Below, in pieces: positions 59,985-64,000 of a DNA stretch of 64,000 bases (positions are counted from its first letter, which is position 1; every line of letters starts with the position of its first letter). The notes below the pieces were generated by a model that ran no database searches, was not told where the DNA came from, and saw only the letters and a program-made list of their open reading frames with translations. This stretch comes from Streptomyces flavofungini. GTDB lineage: Bacteria; Actinomycetota; Actinomycetes; Streptomycetales; Streptomycetaceae. Both the position numbers and the translations under genes were made by a program. Location of the stretch: contig NZ_BMVR01000022.1 in the NCBI RefSeq assembly GCF_014650815.1, forward strand, positions 39,067 to 103,066. Reading direction: 5' to 3'.

Positions 59985-61658
59985 GTGAACTTCACGCGCT
60001 GGAGCGCCCGGCTCCCCGGAACACAGCGCCGCGCCGCGGCGCGCACCAAAGCCGGCGGTTCCCCGGCACAGCTGGGCGAGAGCTCCGTCCCCGCGGCCCG
60101 CGCCGAGCGCCTCGCGGACACGCAGAGCCTCGCGGACACGCCCGCCGGCGGCGTGGACGAACTCCCGGCCCGCGAGGTCCTCGACCGCATCCCGGCCCTC
60201 GTGGCCCTGGTGCACGGCTCCGACCACCGCATCGCGTACGTCAACGACGCGTACACCACGGCGTTCGGCGCCCGCCCCGTCGGCGCGCCCGCGCGCGAGG
60301 CGCTGCCGGAGCTGGACGAGGTCGGCCTGCTGCCGCTCCTGGACCAGGTCCTGCGCAGCGCCAAGCCGCGCACGGTCAAGTCCCGCAAGGCGCCCGGCGG
60401 CCGGTCCTACACCTTCACGTGCACGCCGGTGTCGCTGTCGCTGAGCGGGCCCGCGGGCGACGGCTCGGGCGGCGTGCTCGTCTTCGCCGCCGACGTCACC
60501 GACCACGCCGAGGCCGCCGAGCGCCTGCGCGCCAGCGAGCGCACCCAGCGCGAGACGGCCGTCACGCTGCAACGCTCACTGCTGCCCCAGGAGTTGGAGC
60601 AGCCCGACGACTTGCGCATCGCCGCCACGTACCAACCGGGCGGCACGGACGCCGCGGTCGGCGGCGACTGGTACGACGTGATCACCCTCGGCGGCGGCCG
60701 CACCGCCCTGGTCATCGGCGACGTCATGGGCCGCGGGGTGCGCGCGGCGGCCGTCATGGGCCAGCTCCGCACGGCCGTGCGCGCGTACGCCCGCCTCGAC
60801 CTGCCCCCGCACGAGGTCCTGCAGCTCCTGGACGGTCTCGCCTCGGAGATCGACGCCAGCCAGATCGCGACCTGCGTCTACGCGGTGCACGACCCGAACG
60901 AGGGCAGCCTCGCGTACTCCTCCGCGGGCCACCTGCCGATCCTCGTGCGGGACGAGAACGGCACGATCCACCGCGCGGACGAGCCCACGGGTCCGCCGCT
61001 CGGCACCGGCGGCTGGCTGCACGCCTCCGGCTCCCTGCCGCTCGGCCCCGGCTCCACCGCCGTGCTCTACACCGACGGCCTGGTGGAGCGGCGCAGCGAG
61101 GACATCGACGAGGGCGTCGCCGCCCTGGAGCGCGCCCTGGCGGGGGCCACCGGCACGCCCCAGGTGGTCTGCGACCGCCTCATCCGCGCCCTCGGGGTGA
61201 CCGCCGACCACGACGACGACGTGGCGGTCCTCGTCCTGCAGCAGCCCGCCCGCACGGGCGTGCACGCCGACCTGTTCCGCAACGCCGCCCTGGAACTCCT
61301 CGGCGGTGTGGAGGCCGCGCCCCGCGCGCGGGCCTTCGCCACCGGTGTCCTCGCGAGCTGGCGCTTTCCGCCCGACCTGCACGACCTGGGCGTCCTCGCC
61401 GCCAGCGAACTCGTCGCCAACTCCCTGCAGCACGGCACCCCGCCGATGCGCCTCCGGCTGCGCCGCACCGACCGCCGCCTGATCATCGAGGTCACCGACG
61501 GCGACGACCACCTGCCGCGCCGCCGCCGCGCCGAGCCCGCCGACGAGGCGGGCCGGGGCATCGCCATCGTCGCCACGATCGCCTCGAACTGGGGCTCACG
61601 GCGCACGCCCGGGGGCGGCAAGGCGGTCTGGTGCGAGTTCGCGCTCCCGCGCGCGTGA
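59985..61658 (+). CDS. PAS-PP2C(SpoIIE)-HATPase regulatory phosphatase
   Basis: 557 aa from GTG 59985 (VNFTRWSARLPGTQRRAAAR); the frame upstream is noise. PAS-like sensor (about 55-165: LDRIPALVALVHGSDHRIAY, YTFTCTPVSLSLSG). SpoIIE/PP2C domain (about 185-420: LQRSLLPQELEQPDDLRIAA, GGDWYDVITL, VIGDVMGRGVRAAAVMGQLR, SAGHLPILV, LYTDGLVERR, DHDDDVAVLVL). C-terminal anti-sigma HATPase (about 440-555: LGVLAASELVANSLQHG; GRGIAIVATIASNWG). It can both dephosphorylate an antagonist and act as kinase or anti-sigma. Downstream of ndh by 242 bp. Confidence 0.93.
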   Translation: MNFTRWSARLPGTQRRAAARTKAGGSPAQLGESSVPAARAERLADTQSLADTPAGGVDELPAREVLDRIPALVALVHGSDHRIAYVNDAYTTAFGARPVGAPAREALPELDEVGLLPLLDQVLRSAKPRTVKSRKAPGGRSYTFTCTPVSLSLSGPAGDGSGGVLVFAADVTDHAEAAERLRASERTQRETAVTLQRSLLPQELEQPDDLRIAATYQPGGTDAAVGGDWYDVITLGGGRTALVIGDVMGRGVRAAAVMGQLRTAVRAYARLDLPPHEVLQLLDGLASEIDASQIATCVYAVHDPNEGSLAYSSAGHLPILVRDENGTIHRADEPTGPPLGTGGWLHASGSLPLGPGSTAVLYTDGLVERRSEDIDEGVAALERALAGATGTPQVVCDRLIRALGVTADHDDDVAVLVLQQPARTGVHADLFRNAALELLGGVEAAPRARAFATGVLASWRFPPDLHDLGVLAASELVANSLQHGTPPMRLRLRRTDRRLIIEVTDGDDHLPRRRRAEPADEAGRGIAIVATIASNWGSRRTPGGGKAVWCEFALPRA

Positions 61659-61738
61659 GGCACCCATGACTACGCGCGCGCAGGCAGTGCCCACGCGCGC
61701 CTAGTCCCGTGTAGTCGGGGAGTGCGCGAACCGCGCTC

Positions 61739-63031
61739 CTAGGAGTGCGCGGCCACGGTCTCCGGGGAGTCCGGTGCGCCCTGCGCCACCACACGGCTCT
61801 TCTGCAGGTGCGGGTGGTTCTGCGCCGGGCTGAGGTTCCGGCCCATGCGCAGCGCGAGCACCGTGATGCCCAGGGAGAAGAGCAGGAACGTCACGATGTA
61901 CGGAGCGTGCAGCGTGGCGCCCATCGGCCCGCCCACGGCCGGACCGACCGCGAGCGCGAGCTGCTTGACCAGCGCGAAGGCGGAGTTGTACCGCCCGACC
62001 ATGGACTCCGGCGCCAGGTCGGCGACCAGCGGCGCGACGGTCGGCGCGAGCATCGTCTCGCCGAGCCCGAACAGGGCGTACGTCGAGATGAAGGCGGCGG
62101 TCGCCATGGCCTGGCTGCCGTGCCCCAGCCCCGCGTACCCCGCGGCTATCCAGGCCACGGCCCAGATGAGGCCGACGGCCGCGATCACCTGCGAGCGCTT
62201 GCGGCGCTCGACGAACCGCAGGACGGCGAACTGCGCGATCACGATGGCGCCGGTGTTGGCGGCCAGGGCGATGCCGAGCGTGGACGGGGATATCCCGGCG
62301 GCCTCGACGCCGTACGCCGAAAGGCCGGACTCGAACTGGCCGTAGCAGGCGAAGAACAGCACGAAGCCGAGGACGCAGAGCTGCAGCATCACGCGGTTGC
62401 GGAATACGTCCCTGATGCTGCCGCCGGACTGCGGCGTGGCGTCGGCGATGCGCGCCGAGCGGGGTATCCGGGCCGTCAGCATGATGCCGATGAGCACCAG
62501 GAAGATCACGGTCTCGATGGTGAAGAGGAGCGTGAAGTCACCCGGCCGCTCGTGCTTCACGATCTGGCCGCCGATGAGGCCGCCGATGCCGAGGCCCAGG
62601 TTCTGCAGGAAGAACTGGGTGGCGAAGGCGCGCGTGCGGGTCGCGGGCGTGGAGCACTCCACGATCATCGTGGCGAGCGCCGGCTGCATCACGGCCTGAC
62701 CGGCGCCGAGCGCACCGGCCGAGAGCAGCACGAACGGCGCGCTGGCGGAGAGGCCCAGGCTGAGCGCGCCGACGGCGGCGGTGGACAGCGCGGCGATGAG
62801 CACGGGCATCGGCCCGCGCCGGTCGATCGCGCGGCCCGAGAAGGGCAGCACGATCAGCGCGGCCACGGCGAACGCGGCGAGCACGAGGCCCGCGGTCACC
62901 GCGCCCAGGTCCCGGACCTGCGCCACGTACACGTACAAGAAGGGGACGGTAAACCCCAGACCGAACGCACTCAGCGCGTTGCCCACGTGGATCCGGCCCA
63001 TCGCAGCGCCCATCGCCTTGTTCACTTTCAC
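61739..63031 (-). CDS. MFS transporter divergent from MarR gene
   Basis: 430 aa from GTG 63031 (or GTG 63025). About 12 helices; motif A region LPFSGRAIDRRGPMPVLIAA. NALSAFGLGFTVPFLYVYVA at the first helix; LIGGQIVKHERPGDFTLLFT in the middle. Typical drug/metabolite exporter. Divergent from a MarR regulator with operator-like repeats between, so probably repressed by it. Confidence 0.92.
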   Translation of the reverse strand: MKVNKAMGAAMGRIHVGNALSAFGLGFTVPFLYVYVAQVRDLGAVTAGLVLAAFAVAALIVLPFSGRAIDRRGPMPVLIAALSTAAVGALSLGLSASAPFVLLSAGALGAGQAVMQPALATMIVECSTPATRTRAFATQFFLQNLGLGIGGLIGGQIVKHERPGDFTLLFTIETVIFLVLIGIMLTARIPRSARIADATPQSGGSIRDVFRNRVMLQLCVLGFVLFFACYGQFESGLSAYGVEAAGISPSTLGIALAANTGAIVIAQFAVLRFVERRKRSQVIAAVGLIWAVAWIAAGYAGLGHGSQAMATAAFISTYALFGLGETMLAPTVAPLVADLAPESMVGRYNSAFALVKQLALAVGPAVGGPMGATLHAPYIVTFLLFSLGITVLALRMGRNLSPAQNHPHLQKSRVVAQGAPDSPETVAAHS

Positions 63032-63040
63032 CTGCCTTAG

Positions 63041-63097
63041 GACTGAAGACTTCGAAGCTAAAGTTAGGATCTAAACAATACACACCGAAGGACTTCG
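63041..63097. promoter_or_regulatory. Candidate MarR operator between MFS and marR genes
   Basis: GAAGACTTCGAAG (63045-63057) contains palindrome CTTCGAAG, and GAAGGACTTCGA recurs at about 63087-63098. A -10-like TAGGAT (63065-63070) lies between. The spacing fits an autoregulated divergent pair. Confidence 0.6.
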
Positions 63098-63128
63098 ACG
63101 GCAAGCGGCCCCGTGCCATACTGCGGCC

Positions 63129-63677
63129 ATGGGCGATACCCCCGGCCCCACGGAGCCGACACTCGAAGAGCAGATCGCCGCCTACCAGCGGGAGTTCCAG
63201 GGCCTCGACCCCCAGGTCGAGAAGATCGTCTCGGCCCTCGGCCGCCTCAACCGCCGCATGAACGTCGCCTACGGCCGCCAGACCGCGACGCTCGGCATCA
63301 GCAACGCCGAGTGGGAGGTCCTCAAGGCCCTGGTCCTGTCCGGCGCCCCGTACCAACTGGGCCCCGGGGATCTGGCCAAGCGCCTCGGCCTCACGCCCGC
63401 CGCCATGACCCACCGGATCGACCGCATGGTCAGCGAGGGCCTCGTCACGCGCGAGCGCGACGAGAACAACCGGGTACGCGTCATCGTCGAGCTGACCGCG
63501 GAGGGCAGGGAGAAGTGGCTGGAGGCGATGCGCCTCGCCACGGTCTTCGAGGACGACCTCCTCCAGGACCTCACCCCCGTGGAGCGCGGTGTCCTCGGCG
63601 AGGTCCTCACGCGGCTGCTGCGCCGGGTCGAGCACGCCCAGCCGGACGCGGGCGGCCGCCTCACCGACCTGGACTGA
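63129..63677 (+). CDS. MarR-family regulator
   Basis: 182 aa from ATG 63129 (MGDTPGPTEPTLEEQIAAYQ). Winged HTH of the MarR type: ATLGISNAEWEVLKALVLSG, LGPGDLAKRLGLTPAAMTHR, IDRMVSEGLVTRERDENNRV and VIVELTAEGREKW. Homodimer expected. It probably represses itself and the MFS gene opposite. Confidence 0.93.
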   Translation: MGDTPGPTEPTLEEQIAAYQREFQGLDPQVEKIVSALGRLNRRMNVAYGRQTATLGISNAEWEVLKALVLSGAPYQLGPGDLAKRLGLTPAAMTHRIDRMVSEGLVTRERDENNRVRVIVELTAEGREKWLEAMRLATVFEDDLLQDLTPVERGVLGEVLTRLLRRVEHAQPDAGGRLTDLD

Positions 63678-64000
63678 CGCTCCACTCCCTCTTGTACTGA
63701 GGGGTGCGGCGCTCCGGACGGCGCAGGTTGACAGTCACCTGCCCGATCCGTAAGGTTCTTCGGGTTGCCGCCGAGCCGTAACGGTTCTGCGACAGCAACT
63801 CCCGCCGCTCACGCGGCCACTCAAACCACCTGCACGATCTCCCCTCGGGGATGATTTCGGCACGCCCGAATTCATTTCCCTGATCTTGTCGCGACCGGAA
63901 ACGGCCCGATTAGGAACTGCCGGGAGAATCCGCTAAAGTTTGAGACGTCGGAACGGCCCAACAGCCGGGAAGACAACCCCGGTTGACTGGGAATCAGGCC
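63678..64000 (+). promoter_or_regulatory. Probable rRNA-operon promoter region, cut off by the window end
   Basis: 323 bp with no gene. A promoter-like TTGTCG (63886-63891) with TAGGAA (63911-63916), then GCTAAAGTTTGAGACGTCGG and a TTGACT -35 (63983-63988) in TTGACTGGGAATCAGGCC at the end. The words resemble Streptomyces rrn leaders, which carry several tandem promoters; the 16S gene would lie right of the window. From recognition, not proven here. Confidence 0.55.

Overview
The window is a 64-kb piece of a Streptomyces chromosome. The evidence is very high GC with strong GC bias at third codon positions, bldC, atrA, a two-domain c-di-AMP (ydaO-type) leader, AfsR-type regulators, SpoIIE-type phosphatases and a RheA/Hsp18 pair. 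The order purF-purM-(DUF3073)-vdh-(hypothetical)-bldC ... atrA-ndh-PP2C-MFS-MarR follows what I remember of the S. coelicolor core region around SCO4086 to SCO4122. Most of the window is therefore conserved chromosomal core. Species cannot be assigned by reading alone.

Layout. 1-6.3 kb: purine synthesis (3' part of purF, purM), a DUF3073 protein, valine dehydrogenase, a conserved hypothetical and the developmental regulator bldC. 6.3-14.4 kb: a small zinc-knuckle-like protein, a decayed tRNA-Asp next to an intact tRNA-Asp, the giant DEAH helicase hrpA, a DsbA-like/CcdA-like thiol-redox pair and a tRNA cluster (Glu, Asp, Phe on the minus strand). 14.4-20 kb: membrane metallophosphoesterase, small zincin-like peptidase, lipoprotein and an RGG-tailed DEAD-box helicase. 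20.1-27.2 kb: an accessory island directly behind tRNA-Lys. It carries a rheA-hsp18 heat-shock module with a textbook RheA operator, two DUF2267 proteins, an ANTAR tail fragment, a STAS protein, recombinase relics, a MerR-type regulator, a 32-bp perfect palindrome and about 620 bp of CTGC-rich DNA with no credible gene. Near-identical UUCG-loop terminators bound the island on both sides.

27.2-38.6 kb: an AfsR-like regulator convergent with a DrrAB-type ABC exporter, a short replication-organiser-like protein facing an XRE regulator, an alginate-lyase-like lipoprotein, initiator tRNA-Met, and a run of a small Cys/His-containing exported protein, a cysteine-synthase-like PLP enzyme and an MFS transporter. 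38.6-48 kb: a membrane SpoIIE phosphatase, a c-di-AMP riboswitch controlling an M23 peptidase, aldo/keto reductase, PrsW-type protease, trmB, lhgO and an NsdA/ORF1590-like developmental regulator. 48-64 kb: an asparagine-synthase homologue that lacks both hallmark catalytic motifs, a second AfsR-like regulator, a membrane-tethered sigma factor with a zinc-finger anti-sigma module and an extracytoplasmic NPCBM domain, atrA divergent from a type II NADH dehydrogenase, a PAS-PP2C-HATPase phosphatase, an MFS transporter divergent from its likely MarR regulator, and what looks like the promoter region of an rRNA operon running off the right end.

The most interesting single object is the sigma factor at 54,930-56,987. 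One polypeptide appears to carry sigma regions 2 and 4, an anti-sigma-like zinc finger, a membrane segment, a long Pro/Lys wall-spanning linker and a carbohydrate-binding NPCBM domain, which would make it a self-contained sensor-to-transcription device.
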